Assembly (NCBI RefSeq): GCF_026210795.1 | Contig: NC_089441.1 | Location: 1,674,001-1,738,000 of the forward strand | Reading direction: 5' to 3' | DNA from: Rhizophagus irregularis | Taxonomy: Eukaryota > Glomeromycota > Glomeromycetes > Glomerales > Glomeraceae | Length of the DNA: 64,000 bases | Shown here: positions 18,729-30,001 of the stretch, in pieces | Layout: every line of letters begins with the position of its first letter | How positions within the stretch are numbered: the stretch's first letter is position 1 | Made by a program: the position numbers and the translations under genes | The notes under the pieces: model-generated | The model's input: only the letters and a program-made list of their open reading frames with translations | Told to the model about the DNA's origin: nothing | Database searches by the model: none

Positions 18729-19819
18729 TTATTCCCAAAATTTGCGAATTAAGTCAGGGACATCCTCCTTCAACCGGTCAGCAAGTTCCCAAGTAGCCTC
18801 AGTGTCTGGATAACGCTCCCACTTAACCAAATACTGGTCTTGACCTTTTCTAATGCGATGCCGAAGTATCTGCTCAGGAACAAATCTTTCAGGTTGTCCT
18901 CTTATCACAGAGTCAGGGGAGGCTTTTCATTAATAGGAACTACTTGCAATTCCTTTTGGGTATATGCACATCTGGATACACCTAATCGACCATGTGGTCC
19001 ATTAAGGAGATATGTAGGAGGCTGTTCGGGTAAGAGTATCATTTTTTTGATTACACGAATGTTTGGGTTCCATCTTATGTCTCCTGTACGGAATTTTCCG
19101 TGAAGTTTATTACCGAGTACTGAGATAGGTTCATCTAACTTGACTCTGACACGTGCTCCTTCAGAGAGGAGATCCGTCTTTTTTGACACTTTGGGTGATC
19201 CTGTTGGAATGTCTGGGGGATTTCTCTGCCAGAGTTCATTTACTTTACTCACTATATTATGGAAATCTTCTGACCATTCCACGGATGTCACCCCGGTTTT
19301 CAACTCCTGTGCTACCATTCGTTTAAGAAGGGGTTCTTGGATGGCTTGGATAGCTCTTTCAGCATAAGATTGCTGTTTATGCCTTCCTGGCTCTCCGAAC
19401 CTCATCATTACCCCTAGGCTGTTCAGGAAAAAATCACGTACCTGGTCGTTAGTGAATTCTGATCCGGAGTCTGTCTCCAGTCTGTGTGTTGGTGGCTTAA
19501 TACGATTTCTTCTGTAGATTTTGACAAACCCGTTTAGAACTCTATTTGCAGTCTTATCCTTTAGGGGTTCTGCATCAACTCTCTTTCCTGCAACTTCCAC
19601 CACTACGAGAAAATAGTGGAATCCTTTGGGGTCAACTGGCATCTCTGCAAGATCTGCCTGATGTGTTGCATTTGGTTTCCATACAATTACCTTTGGGCGT
19701 TCTGTTGACTTTTCCTTTAGGGGCTTTTTGTATAGGTTGTAGTGCTCTTCACCTTTTAGAATTCGTGCTGGTATTCCGGAGAGATTGTAGTATTTGTAAT
19801 AATTCTCTAAATGCGACAT
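18729..19819 (-). pseudogene. int: DDE integrase with chromodomain, one-base frameshift
   Basis: Retrovirus-like rve integrase of Polinton type. The catalytic triad is visible as HQADLAEM, ETDSGSEF and the Glu in SYAERAIQ, with 36 residues between the second Asp and the Glu. I chose the ATG at 19819 (MSHLENYY); the open frame upstream has only a TTG. No HHCC zinc domain is seen N-terminally. The core frame stops near 18905 after NEKPPLTL. One base away, another frame continues as SPDSVIRGQPERFVPEQ and encodes a clear chromodomain (YLVKWERYPDTEATWE) ending at 18729. The natural protein is therefore an integrase-chromodomain fusion, broken here by a one-nucleotide shift around the AAAAG at about 18918-18923. 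A sequencing error is possible. Confidence 0.85.
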
Positions 19820-19863
19820 ATTACGACAAATTAAAGGAATGGTTTTAGACTTCAAATCTTAAG
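19820..19863. promoter_or_regulatory. Divergent promoter region, integrase / zinc ribbon
   Basis: Only 44 bp separate the integrase ATG (19819, minus) from the zinc-ribbon ATG (19864, plus). Control elements for both must lie here or inside the neighbouring coding sequences. No TATA-like motif stands out. Confidence 0.4.
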
Positions 19864-20184
19864 ATGACACGATTTTACTGCCTAAAGTGTAAGAAGGAAA
19901 CCGAGACTGCTAGTGAAATACAAGATATGACCACAAATGGCTGCTATCGTTTACATGGTGACTGTGTAGTTTGTGGGATGCATAAGAATACTTTTACTGG
20001 GATAGACTGGGTGATCAAGAAGAAGACTAAGGAGAAAAAGAAAGAAACTGCTGCTAAGAGACAGCAGACGACTTACAATCGGCAATGCAAAAAACTTGGA
20101 CAGAAAATCTTAGATTCTGATGACACGTGTAAACAGTGTATTGATAAATGCCTTAAGGAGGCAAAAAAGAGGAAGACGGATTAG
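19864..20184 (+). CDS. DUF5679-like zinc-ribbon protein with basic tail
   Basis: 106 residues. The N-terminal zinc ribbon reads FYCLKCKKET, then GCYRLHGDCVVCGMHKNTFTG: two CxxC pairs about 30 residues apart with the YCxKCK and GxCxxCG signatures of DUF5679, a small domain I know from many large DNA viruses and Polinton-like elements. After it comes a strongly basic stretch (KKKTKEKKKETAAKRQQ) and a C-terminal CKQCIDKC. A small nucleic-acid-binding or core protein is a reasonable inference. It is the last gene before the right terminal block. Confidence 0.75.
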   Translation: MTRFYCLKCKKETETASEIQDMTTNGCYRLHGDCVVCGMHKNTFTGIDWVIKKKTKEKKKETAAKRQQTTYNRQCKKLGQKILDSDDTCKQCIDKCLKEAKKRKTD

Positions 20185-20224
20185 TACTGTCTTCTAAACT
20201 TATCTGGATATGCTCTATTCTCAA

Positions 20225-20430
20225 TACCCATTGTTCAATTACTTATTTTTTCTGACGGGGGCGGGACGGGGTTGGTCTTACTGGCTCTATAGACCTTCTA
20301 GGGGCTTACCTACTAATTTACCTGGTTTGCTGTCTCACTGCTTCCAATAGATTATTAGACGGAATCCTGACTTGTTCCAGATGTTCCGGATGTGGCAGAT
20401 CTGCCCAGTAAAAAATTGAAAATCCGGAAT
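20225..20430 (+). repeat. Terminal-block copy 2 (right end of element)
   Basis: GC-richer block after the last gene, containing gacgggggcgggacgggg, then atagaccttctaggggct, cctggtttgctgtctcactgc and cggaatcctga, in the same order and orientation as 10420-10600. It then grades into cttgttccagatgttccgg and AT-rich DNA. It is taken as the right terminus of the Polinton-like element; the exact end cannot be fixed without a partner in inverted orientation. Confidence 0.7.
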
Positions 20431-20437
20431 TTGTTCA

Positions 20438-20840
20438 GAAAATATTATTGTACGAATTCTGTACAAATTCCGTACAATTAGTGACTGAAAATGTACTGAA
20501 TATGTGCCAAATTATGAAATATTCCGTACTTGTACAAATTCTGAATTATGTTGAATTTATACAGAATATAACCACATTTTGTCCAAATTTTGTAATGAAT
20601 TTGTACAAATTATATACCAGTTTTGTATTCAATTCACGATGTAATACCAGCCGAAATTATAATTCAAATTTAATAATACTAGCCAAAATTATGGCTCAAT
20701 TTGCAATGTAATGCCAGCCGAAATTATAATTCAAATTTAATAATACTAGCCAAAATTATGGCTCAATTTGCAATGTAATGCCAGCCGAAATTATAATTCA
20801 AATTTAATAATACTAGCCAAAATTATGATTCAATTTATTA
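20438..20840. repeat. ccgtacaa-rich stretch and 67 bp tandem repeat
   Basis: From 20438 to about 20635 there are scattered variants of attccgtacaaatt. From about 20639 to 20840 there are three near-identical 67 bp units reading atgtaatgccagccgaaatt, then ataattcaaatttaataata, then ctagccaaaattatggctca. The same attccgtacaa motif is concentrated at 35060-35260, next to the other copy of the dispersed repeat, which suggests both belong to one family of element ends. Confidence 0.85.
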
Positions 20841-21835
20841 TAACAAATATTATGCTAACAATACAAAAGAGAAATCTGACAATGAAAAAATGAATTATGA
20901 AAAACAACAGAGAAAAATAATCAAGGAGATAAAAGAACAAAGAAATAGGAAAGACAAAAAAATTAAGGAAGCACCAAGTAAATAATAATGAAATCACAAA
21001 GACCAAAAATAATCATACAAATTAATGATAAAAACACGAAATTTTAAGATTAAAAATGAAATCCATAAAGTTTAAAGAACAATCCATAAAGTTAAAAAAA
21101 AAATGAAATAAAGTTAGTAAGACAAAAAAAGGAAAAAAAAAGAAAAAAAACATACATCTGACGTAAAATCAGAAGAACTTAAGAGATCTAAAGAAAAAAG
21201 AAAGAAATTAAAAATGAAATTAAAAATAAAAACAATAAAGATAGAAAAGAAAAAACAACAAACCTTCAATGCCAAACTGGAAGAACTTAAAAGAACTAAA
21301 AAGAGAGAAATTAAAAACAAAAATGAAAAAATAACTGGAAAATAAAAAAAAAAATACCTTCAACGCAAATGAAACCTATAATGTAACTGGAAAATAAATA
21401 AAAAAAAAAATACCTTCAATGCAAATGAACCTATAATGCCAAACTGAAAGAACTTAAAAGAACTAAAAAGAGAAAATAAAAAGGAGAAATTAAAAATGAA
21501 AATGAAAAAATAACTAGAAAATAAAAAAAAAAATACCTTCAATGCAAATGAAACCTATAATGCCAAACTGAAAGAACTTAAAAGAACTAAAAAGAGAAAA
21601 TAAAAAGAGAAAACGAAAATGAAAAAATAACTGGAAAATAAATAGAAAAAAAAATATCTGACGCAAACAAAACCTAAAAAAAGAAGGGAATAAAAATGAA
21701 AAAGTTGAGAAATATACCTTTAAATTCCCAAGTTCCAAATATAATATTAGATGTGTCCTTAAACTAAAAAAAAGAAAAAAAAAGGATAAATGAAAGGAAA
21801 AAGACAAGAGAGGAAAGAAATAAACAAAACATGTC
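20841..21835. repeat. A/purine-rich low-complexity block with ~120 bp decayed repeats
   Basis: Strongly A-rich on the plus strand. Between about 21240 and 21670 a degenerate unit recurs three or four times: taccttcaatgcaaatgaa, then cctataatgccaaactga, then aagaacttaaaagaactaaa. Open frames on the minus strand here are Phe-rich and follow the base bias; I take them as artefacts. No gene seen. Confidence 0.8.
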
Positions 21836-23310
21836 TGAAATCTGTGTTATGCATGCACTGCGCCACATTCCTGATCACGTGATACATCCAATCAAGAAAT
21901 TCGTGATCATCGTGTCGCACTGATCAAATATTATGCTAGATTTTTTGACAACGTTAACATAAATAATGTTTAAAACCTTAAACTTGAAAATAAAGTAAAA
22001 AATTTAATTATATATATATAATATAATAAATATATTATAAAAAATTTTATTGAAAAATTTCTGGATAAACATTATAAGCATAATTAATTAAATTTGCACT
22101 ATCTTCTAATTGTTAATAATAAAAATTTTTATATTCTTTTTTTCTTGATAATCCTAAAAAGATGTATAAATTAAAGTAAGTACTGCATTTATAGAAATCA
22201 AACAAAATTTTTTTTTTAAAATAAAAATTGGCCTCAGAACACTTGAGTCACCAAGATTTTCAACCTTAAGAATCAAAAAATGCAATAAGTGGGTTGAGCT
22301 CATCCGGCGGGGTCTACCTCATTAGAGTGTCCCTTAGGTCGTCAGCCATTAGCACCCAACTGCCTATGACCCAATGATACATCACCACTACCTTCCAATA
22401 CCACAAGATCCCAAGTATTATATAGGAGCACGGCGCTTTCGCTATGTGCATACCCTGCCTCCATGATACGGCTTACCATATAGAGGTCTTAAAATGGTGC
22501 ATTTCATCAGCAGCCAAAAAAAACTCTCGAATGATCCCCAAGTACAATAGTACCTTTTGTGAAAAATTTCAGGGTAATCTGCATATAGTTTCTGTTCTTT
22601 TTATTTTTTTCTTTTTTTTTCATTTGTTACAATTCTTTCCTTTTAGTGAAATAGAAATATATATTAGCATAATAATAGTAATGATAAAAGAAATAATATG
22701 TCGCAAAAACTTACATTAAATAATGTATTTAATGTTTCTTCAGCGTTTCAGCTCTTCGGTTCTAAGATACGTTTTTTTCCTTATTTCTTTTTTAGATGAT
22801 AAAGGAAAATAATTAAATATATTAACTTACTTTTCCAAATCACTTAGGCAAAACTTGTTAGGTGTTGGATAGAAATGGAATAAATTTTTTTAAAAAATAA
22901 TAAAGGCAGAAGTAGGAAATAAAAATGTTTTTAAATTAAAGTGGAAGAATCATGAAGAGAAAAAATGAAATAAAAGAGTTAAAAAAAAAGTAAAATTTTT
23001 TTGAAGAAACTTGCTGATGAGAGGAAAAAAAAAATTTGAGGATTAAACGCGTATATATATAAATATCAAAGATCAGTACTTTTGCGTCATTTGCGTCACA
23101 AAATGCAATGATATGATGTGGTCACACAATTGTAAATTGTGGATAGTCTAAACATAACGCCTATGCGATTACAGTATTTTTAAATATTAAAAGTTAACGG
23201 CAAAGGTATAATTTAAAATTCAATCAAGCCTATAAAAATATGTGATGAAAAAATTATTGTATTTTAAATAGAAATTTATTTAAATTCAAACCTAAATCAA
23301 TAAAACGACT
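21836..23310. other. Gene-free AT-rich stretch with one GC-richer island
   Basis: Mostly AT-rich, no credible frame. Positions 22245-22580 stand out as a more GC-balanced island (gcctcagaacacttgagtca; ccggcggggtctacctcatt; cacggcgctttcgctatgtg) without coding potential. It resembles a short interspersed element or a decayed insertion, but I could not find terminal repeats or Pol III boxes I trust. The right part leads to the 3' end of the CACTA gene. Confidence 0.4.
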
Positions 23311-23313
23311 ATG

Positions 23314-26300
23314 CTAATTACAAACTACTTGGTTTTCTTTATCAAATATATAAATTTTGTTATTAAGCTCTATGAACCCAACACATCTATCGATATCTGA
23401 TATATCAATAAATCCATATTTTGATGATTTCCCTTGGAAATACTTTATACCTAATTGATCATTTATGATCTTATTTGACCAATGTATATATGCCAGCATC
23501 CTACTTTCACCCAAATGTTTGTGAACCAAATAAAAAATAATTTCGCCAAATAATTCTTTATCCTCACTTATTATAACCTAAAATAATTTTTTTTTTGTAA
23601 TATTAATGATTAATAAGAACATAACAGGTAAATAAAGATAATTAAACAATAAAATTTTACCGCTACACAATAATTGTTTCTAGATATTTTATCACGTTTT
23701 ATCTAGGACGAACCAACATAGTGACCATCTTTTGTTCGCATACGACCATATTTTATACATTTATTATCTATTGACTATAAAAAATTATAAATAAGATTAA
23801 CATTATATTTTAAATCAAAGTAAAGCATGTAAATTAATTAATAATATTTACTTACAGAAACTATTTCTTCTTTGGAAATTTCTAAAATAGCAGAATAAAA
23901 ATGTATAAGTTTTTGTAATTCATTCCTTCTATCAAGAGAATAAATTACACTTGGAAAATATAATTCTTCATCATAATTTTCCAAACTAAATACTTTGTGT
24001 TGCGGCCAATTTTTTCTTGAATTATTTTTTATAATATGTTTGGATGCTGAAATATATGACAAATAATTAATCTTCTCCATAAGCATTACATTATTTGCTA
24101 AATTAACATATGGATGTAATTTGGAATGCACTAGGGGCAATAGCATTCCACACAATCGCTCCATGGGATATTGCCACGATACCCAACAAGGGCCACAGTC
24201 TTTAATGCTATCGGCAACATGCAAAAGGTAATGAAAGGACATAAGCATTGCGCTTAATTTTTCTTCTTTTTTTTGATAATAATCGCTATGATATCAGAAT
24301 TTTTTAAATGAGAATTAATGTATTAAACAAATAATGCGTTTATTTAAATAATATTTATTCATACTCACCTCTCATAATGTTTGTAAAATTCTAATAATAA
24401 TTGCTGAACTTTATCTAAATCATTACTCGTAAGGGTGAATTGTAGACATTTTTGAACAGCTTGAACAAATTTTGCCCATCCTTTTAAATATCTATACGTA
24501 TTTTAATTATATTTTATTGTTTTAAATTTTCTGCAATTACAAACAAAAAAAATACTATAACTTACTTAGCCGATAATTTATTCAATAAAAACGGGATGGA
24601 ATAAACTGTTATCCAATCTGACCATTCAACAGCTTTATATCCATTATGGTGCTTAAAAATATTTCTTGGCGAGCGTCCGAATTCTAAAGGAATTTGTTTA
24701 CGGCATTCATGCATAATTTGACCTATTTGTTTCCATACTTGGCTATTAAGAACATATTGTTCATTATTTAATGATTGATCCTTAAAATAGGTTCCTGACC
24801 AATGCTTAAACATGTTTATAGAAATATTTTCGAAAAAGAGATGCATGATATCTACAGGAAATGATCGCGGAAATTTAGTTGATTTAAGTTCAAAAAGTAT
24901 ACTACGGCCATTAATTCCTAATTAAATAAAAAAAAAATTATGATATTACTAAAATTCAATTAAAAAAATTAATTTAAATAACGTTAATTATACCTGTTTC
25001 TTTAATGACTGATACTTTTGTTTTCTTATTAGTTTCATTTATAATCTTGCTTATATCATTTAAAAAGTTATCCTCAGTACGTTTAGGAAGTTCTTTAGGA
25101 TCAAAGTCCGTAATATCACTAGTTCTTGGCATAGAACATGGAAAATATACATGTCTAGATTCTTCAGAATATACACCTTTCAAATAACAATATCTACAAC
25201 CAAGATATGCGTTATGGCCTGTCATACACATTAATTTTGATACAGCAGGCATGTCTCCTGTCCACATTACAACGTGACATCGTAATATAAAATTTTCTTT
25301 TAATAATGCATCATATATAGATACTCCTTCTACAATTTAAAATAAATATTATCTATTAATTTATCAATTTAATTAATATAATATAGTTTATTAATCTTAC
25401 CTTGAAGAACTTTCAATTCATCTATAATAGGTCTTAAGAATGAATTAAAATCTTTAGGTTGATTAGGACCAGGAATAATTGCTGAAATTAACAAATTTTC
25501 CTTTTTTACACGAATTGTTGGAGGAAGATTTGCATTAATAAACATTAAGATCCAGCAACTATCCGTCTTTTGCCTGAATATTTGGTATCCGTCAGTGGAA
25601 CCAATTAGTGCTATGTCTCGTTCGTCAGAAAAAAATCCTTCTTCTACTAGTTCTTTGTATAAATCCCCATCAAAAATATCACTATATTCATCATCACATT
25701 CTTCTCTTTGACTCCTATATCGCAATTTAAGTGCTCGTTCTGAATCCGCATACTGAATACGAAATCTTTCTAATAATGGAAAATACATTGCAGTTTTTTG
25801 TGGTTCTTGCGGTTTTTTGGAATTATTGCTAATAATATATCTTTCTAAATTACAAAAACGGCATGTTACATCATTAATATAAATTCCCGTGAAAGCACAA
25901 CACGAATTTTTACACATATCAACATGATTTAGTTTTAAATCAACTAATCTATTCAACCTCTGTTTTGCTAAATAAAGTGTTGACCCTTCGCCTAAACCGC
26001 CCCCAATAAGATTAAGGATATTAGTGAAAGCATTGTTGGTAAAATTGTGTTTGCATTTTAAATCTAATAAGCGTAAAGCAAGAATCATTGATTCAGAAAG
26101 TTCTGATACTATAGAAATAATTTAAACAACATATTAGCTTTGTAAAAATTATATATAAATACAGTAAATACGGTGAATAAATAAAAAATTTTTACCAGTT
26201 TCATTAGAATCATCAATTACATCGTCATCTATGGACATATCACTTAACGATTCTTCTAAGTCATCATTATCATCATTTGAATTTTGTGATTCTTCTAAAT

Positions 26301-26854
26301 CATCATCATCATTTGAATTTTGTGAAGAATCTGGAGTAATGTCCAAATATTCAGAATCATAATCTTCTAAAGATATATCAGCAGAATAAATAGAATCATC
26401 TAAGCTTGGTTCTGAGTTGTCAGACTCATTATCACGTAAAGAGATATCATCAGCGGGATGTATAGGAGAATCATTGTTTGGAGACAATTCATTATACTTT
26501 TCATAACTAGAATCAACGCCTAAATCTTCACTTTCATTTTGATTAACAATTTCTCGTTGAAAAATATCTTGTTTCTGATATTGATTTTGTACAAGTTCTC
26601 TAAGTTTGATATTAAGCATTTTTATTAAATTAACACTTAAAATTAACTTAAATATTTAATAACATTAATACTTACAATTCATTTTCTTGATTAGTTAATG
26701 GATCATTTATTGAAAACATTGAATCAAAATTATCTAAATAAGTATGCCATTCGTTTTCTTTTTTATTATGTCTCCATTTTGTCACAGTACTAACTTCTCG
26801 ACCGCCAGCTACAATATTTAACGCTTTACACTCTTGACATTTACAAAATACCAT
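23314..26854 (-). pseudogene. CACTA/Tnp2 transposase gene, nine exons, one nonsense codon
   Basis: Exons on the minus strand: 26854-26676, 26635-26196, 26108-25401, 25329-24994, 24917-24566, 24491-24369, 24285-23856, 23774-about 23662, and a last exon ending 23314, with matching phases. The domain order is an N-terminal FCKCQECK zinc-type motif, a Ser/Asp/Glu-rich acidic region, then the Tnp2 core: IGSTDGYQIF, NANLPPTIRVKKENLL, WTGDMPAVSKLMCMTGHNAY followed by a CRYC motif, and FPVDIMHLFFENI. A DUF4218-like region follows (FHYLLHVADSIKDCGPCW; YPMERLCGMLLPLVHS). An in-frame TAG at 23703-23705 in exon 8 breaks the C-terminal part (GHYVGSS stop IKRDKIS). All else reads through, so decay is recent. 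I could not define CACTA termini. Confidence 0.85.
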
Positions 26855-27888
26855 TTTTTTAAAATACAAGAAAAAGCTTACCAATTTAGATATTCGCCTT
26901 TTTTTTTTTTTGATAACCGTGTATTCGCTTTTTTTTAGAAATTCACTTTTTTTTCTTCCAAATTTATCAAAAAAAAAAAAAGCCACCAAAGCCACCATTC
27001 CTAAATTTAGAAGCTATTTCCCTAAAAAAATCAATTCGGTAAAAAAATTTAAGGAGTATAAAATATTGTTACACATGTGTAAGATTAACATGAAACAAGA
27101 ATTTTCTCGCAATCCTTACAATAACAATTACAAACAATTTTAATTACAGATATTTTTTTTTTTAAATGCACGCGTGATTTTATTAAAGTGATATTAATAA
27201 AAAAAGTATTTTAATGTATGAATGTCGTTTACTTATACTGATTGTCTTGTTTCATGTTAATCGCTATGGTCTTATACAACATATTCACAATATAGGTCGT
27301 ACAAGATAGTATGTCGTACAAGTATGAGGAGGATATATTTGCTACTCTAATAGGCAATAGACATTGTATTGTATGCAAATACAATTGTATGCAACGAATA
27401 TTATTAATATCGATCTCCATCCAAAAGGATCACATTAGAATCAAAAAAAAACACCATTATTATAATTTTTTATTAAAATCGATCTCCATTCAAAAAAAAG
27501 GATCACATTAGAATTAAAAAAAAAACACCACCATTAATTACGTTGAATTGTTATTTAATAATAATTTTACCGACTACGGTGTTCAATTAAGATCCAATTA
27601 AGATGCAACCGATTAGTATTATACTGTATATCAATTTATCAATTGCAAATTAGGTACTTCTGTATGCTATCTGCCGTACATGAAAATTGATTATAAAGGT
27701 GTAACTGATTAGAATCATATATCAATTTATCAATTGCAAATTAGGTACATAAAAATTGATCATAAAACATCATAACAATTAATAAAATTTATATAAATAA
27801 AGTCCATTTTTGACATTCGATATTTTTTTAAATCTTACATTTGATCATTAAAAAAAATCTATAATAATAAAATAATAATCAATATCAA
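26855..27888. other. Intergenic, with a short duplicated A-rich block
   Basis: AT-rich. At about 27405-27535 there are two copies of atcgatctccatycaaaa followed by ggatcacattagaat and an A-run. At 27600-27780 two diverged copies of ttaggtacttctg/ttaggtacataaaa with the surrounding atcaatttatcaattgcaaa are seen. No gene is recognised. The last 100 bases are the presumed promoter of the 27889 gene. Confidence 0.5.
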
Positions 27889-28266
27889 ATGGCTGCTCCC
27901 GTATTAAATACAAATTACCAAGATAATAACAATCTTCGCTCTTGGCCGATGGACGCCACAGAGGCCCTGATAAGACGTCGTCGGTATTACCACAACCGAT
28001 TTATTGATACTTGCGTTCAAAATCAGGGCACTCTGTGGCAGTACATCTCCAATCATATATATAATAATCATAACTTTAACGTTACGGCAACACAATGCCG
28101 AACTAAGTGGAATGCGCTGGTCGCGGGTTATGAAAATTTGAAGCGACTATTGTCCGATAACCCGGAGGGGTATCGGACGTACACCCCATCATTTTACGAT
28201 CGGCGATTTCATCATGAGCTGTCTGACAAATTTTGGTATAACATGGATAATTATTCAATTAATTAA
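27889..28266 (+). CDS. Myb/SANT-like (trihelix-type) DNA-binding protein
   Basis: 125 residues from ATG to TAA. Residues about 20-90 fit a Myb/SANT-like fold: the first helix around ATEALIRRRRYY, a middle Trp (LWQYISNHIYNN), then ATQCRTKWNALVAGYENLKR as recognition helix, with Trp spacing typical of trihelix or transposon-derived SANT domains. Downstream, 28315-28638 is an open plus-strand frame encoding RYQAAHRRNN followed by an Arg/Ser/Pro/His-rich tail (RSPRPSRPP; SPYYSPHHH) that ends in TAA. It looks like a second exon with acceptor TTTTTTAG at 28312, but the best donor (GTATAAC at 28236) leaves it one base out of phase. Either an indel has occurred or the short form is the product. Confidence 0.6.
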   Translation: MAAPVLNTNYQDNNNLRSWPMDATEALIRRRRYYHNRFIDTCVQNQGTLWQYISNHIYNNHNFNVTATQCRTKWNALVAGYENLKRLLSDNPEGYRTYTPSFYDRRFHHELSDKFWYNMDNYSIN

Positions 28267-28314
28267 TTTTTTTATTTAACCAATATATTTATTTGTATTA
28301 TCTATTTTTTAGGC

Positions 28315-28638
28315 CGGTATCAGGCAGCTCATCGAAGAAATAACGTCGATAGACGTAGAAACGAATACAGAAATCGAACCCGTTCTCCTCGTCCTTCTCG
28401 TCCTCCTCGTCCTCGTTCACCATATTCTTCTCCTCCCCATTCACCATATTTCCCTCATTCACCATATACTTCTCCTCGTCATTCACCATATTATTCTCCT
28501 CATCATCATTCATCATATTATTCTCCTCGTCCTCATCGTCATCATTATCGTTCCCATCGCCGCCATCATCCTTATTCCTCCCACTCTTTCCATCATCACC
28601 ATCATCACCATTCTTCTCGTCGACATCATCGTTATTAA
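28315..28638 (+). pseudogene. Possible second exon: RS/His-rich tail, out of phase
   Basis: Open frame rich in RS, SPY and His-run codons directly after a good splice acceptor (tctattttttag). Low-complexity composition could keep other frames open too (the 0 frame is Leu/Ile/Val-rich), so the coding call is tentative. The natural joining point after the WY of KFW in the SANT protein would give FW then RYQAAH, but the phase is off by one. Confidence 0.4.
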
Positions 28639-28815
28639 ATTCGTTTTTTTTAATTATTTTTTTATTTTTATATATTTTTAGTTATTTTTTATTATTAAAT
28701 TCATTTTTTTTAATTATTTTTTTATTTTTATATATTTTTAGTTATTTTTATTATTAAATTCGTTTTTTTTAATTATTTTTTTATTTTTATATATTTTTAG
28801 TTATTTTTTATCATT
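28632..28815. repeat. ~60 bp tandem repeat, three copies
   Basis: Three nearly identical T-rich units of the form aaattcgttttttttaatta, then tttttttatttttatatatt, then tttagttatttttta, starting right at the end of the RS/His-rich frame. Confidence 0.9.
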
Positions 28816-29031
28816 CATTTTTTATTTTATATTTTTATTATATACATATATTTTTTATTTTATTTTTAGTTTACAATAAATTTTATAAAATATATATTTT
28901 ACTACGGTAAAACGCATCAAACTTTTTTTTTTGTGACTATCGTGTGATCAATTTATTTATTACAAATGTGAATTATTGCAAAAATTAAAACTACCGTATA
29001 TATTTTGTTTAAATATATAAATATGTATACA

Positions 29032-29559
29032 TTATCCCCTGATCGGCACCATTTACACGATTATGCAATTGTAGTTATACCTACTGGGTAGCAAAATTTA
29101 TATGTATTTATTTATCCGTTTCTAGGAAATTTTGCGGTAAAAATTAACTATTGATTATACTATAATGGACTGATTTGAAAATTTGAGTAATTCAGAAAGA
29201 TTTGCATTTCCAAATGAGAAAATCTTTCTTTTAATTTATTTGTAATCTCAATATTATTTTTCAAGTGTAATAGTAATAGTTCCGAAGCTTTTAAAATTCA
29301 ATTATTTTTTTAAAATCTTTTAAAATAAAAAAAAACCAAGCAAAAGAAAAATAAGATTCAACAATTAAATATACTATATTATACTCACGATATACTATAA
29401 AACACTTACTATTGTGTAAATGGCAGGGGATAAATCAATTATCTCCTGGCTAATTGGAATAGTAAAATTTTACTTAGAATCGGAACATGATCAGCCTTCG
29501 GCCGATCATTTATCCAATCCTAGTAAAATTTTACTTATTCCTAATTAGCCAGGAGATAA
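29032..29559 (+). mobile_element. Composite MITE, copy 1
   Basis: Four TTATCYCCTG modules in alternating orientation: TTATCCCCTG at 29032, CAGGGGATAA at 29424-29433, TTATCTCCTG at 29439-29448 and CAGGAGATAA at 29550-29559. The outer 400 bp part has matching inner ends (..CCATTTACACgat / ..CCATTTACACaat). The 120 bp right part is a near-perfect foldback whose arms carry tcctggctaatt and tagtaaaattttact around a gccttcggccgat centre. The whole composite recurs inverted at 46783-47292, so the two parts move as one unit. No coding capacity. Confidence 0.85.
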
Positions 29560-30001
29560 GTAATACGTATACGTAAAAAAAAATTTTTTTTACCGGAATC
29601 ATCTGATAAAAATAATCTCACCTCCTTAAATATTACATCATTTTCTATCGTCCTGCATATACCAATGAGCAAGTCTTCATCTATTTTCTCCAATATATGT
29701 GTGATAAGTTTCCAATTTAGTATTTTTTCCATTCCTATGATGAAAAAAAAGTTTTTCCTGAATGATCAAAAGTTTTGCGTCAATCGTAACTTCCTTTCTT
29801 CGTGTTGACGCATCAGAGCCTGTTACATATAAATATCATCCTTTTTCTTAACGAATTGTTTTCACTTTCTCTCTCTTCTCATAGGTTTATTCTCTGCTGG
29901 TAATATGTATGTCATGATTTATCTATTGTTTTCTTTGTTGCTGAAGTTACAATTACAAATACTTAATCTTCTCATTATATTTTATAAGATCTTCATCCAC
30001 T

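Larger units (their letters stand above)
7124..20430. mobile_element. Polinton/Maverick-like giant element with Gag-Pro module, rearranged
   Basis: Thirteen compact reading frames of virus/transposon type. They include SF3 helicase, split family B DNA polymerase, packaging ATPase, DDE integrase with chromodomain, Gag, retropepsin, zinc ribbon, NPxTGR protein and F-box protein. Gene spacing is tight (overlaps of about 17-19 nt at 14502-14518 and 16536-16554). This part is visibly less AT-rich than its flanks. A GC-richer block next to the last gene (20225-20430) matches one at 10420-10600 in direct orientation; inverted orientation is expected for such elements. The boundaries are approximate: the left end is a breakpoint inside the polymerase gene, and the right end fades into AT-rich repeats. 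Polinton-type identity rests on the PolB, integrase and ATPase combination, which is established for that group. Confidence 0.9.

Noticed and set aside
21114-21807. Phe/Leu/Ser-rich minus-strand frames resembling membrane proteins
   Set aside because: They are the complement of an A-rich low-complexity block; the hydrophobicity is a base-composition effect.
22245-22580. Possible tRNA or 5S-like gene in the GC-richer island
   Set aside because: No A/B box pair at proper spacing and no cloverleaf could be drawn.
29541-29732. 63-codon minus-strand frame next to the MITE
   Set aside because: Starts MEKILNWK and looks protein-like, but it is short, overlaps the MITE end and has no recognisable extension; at most a fragment.
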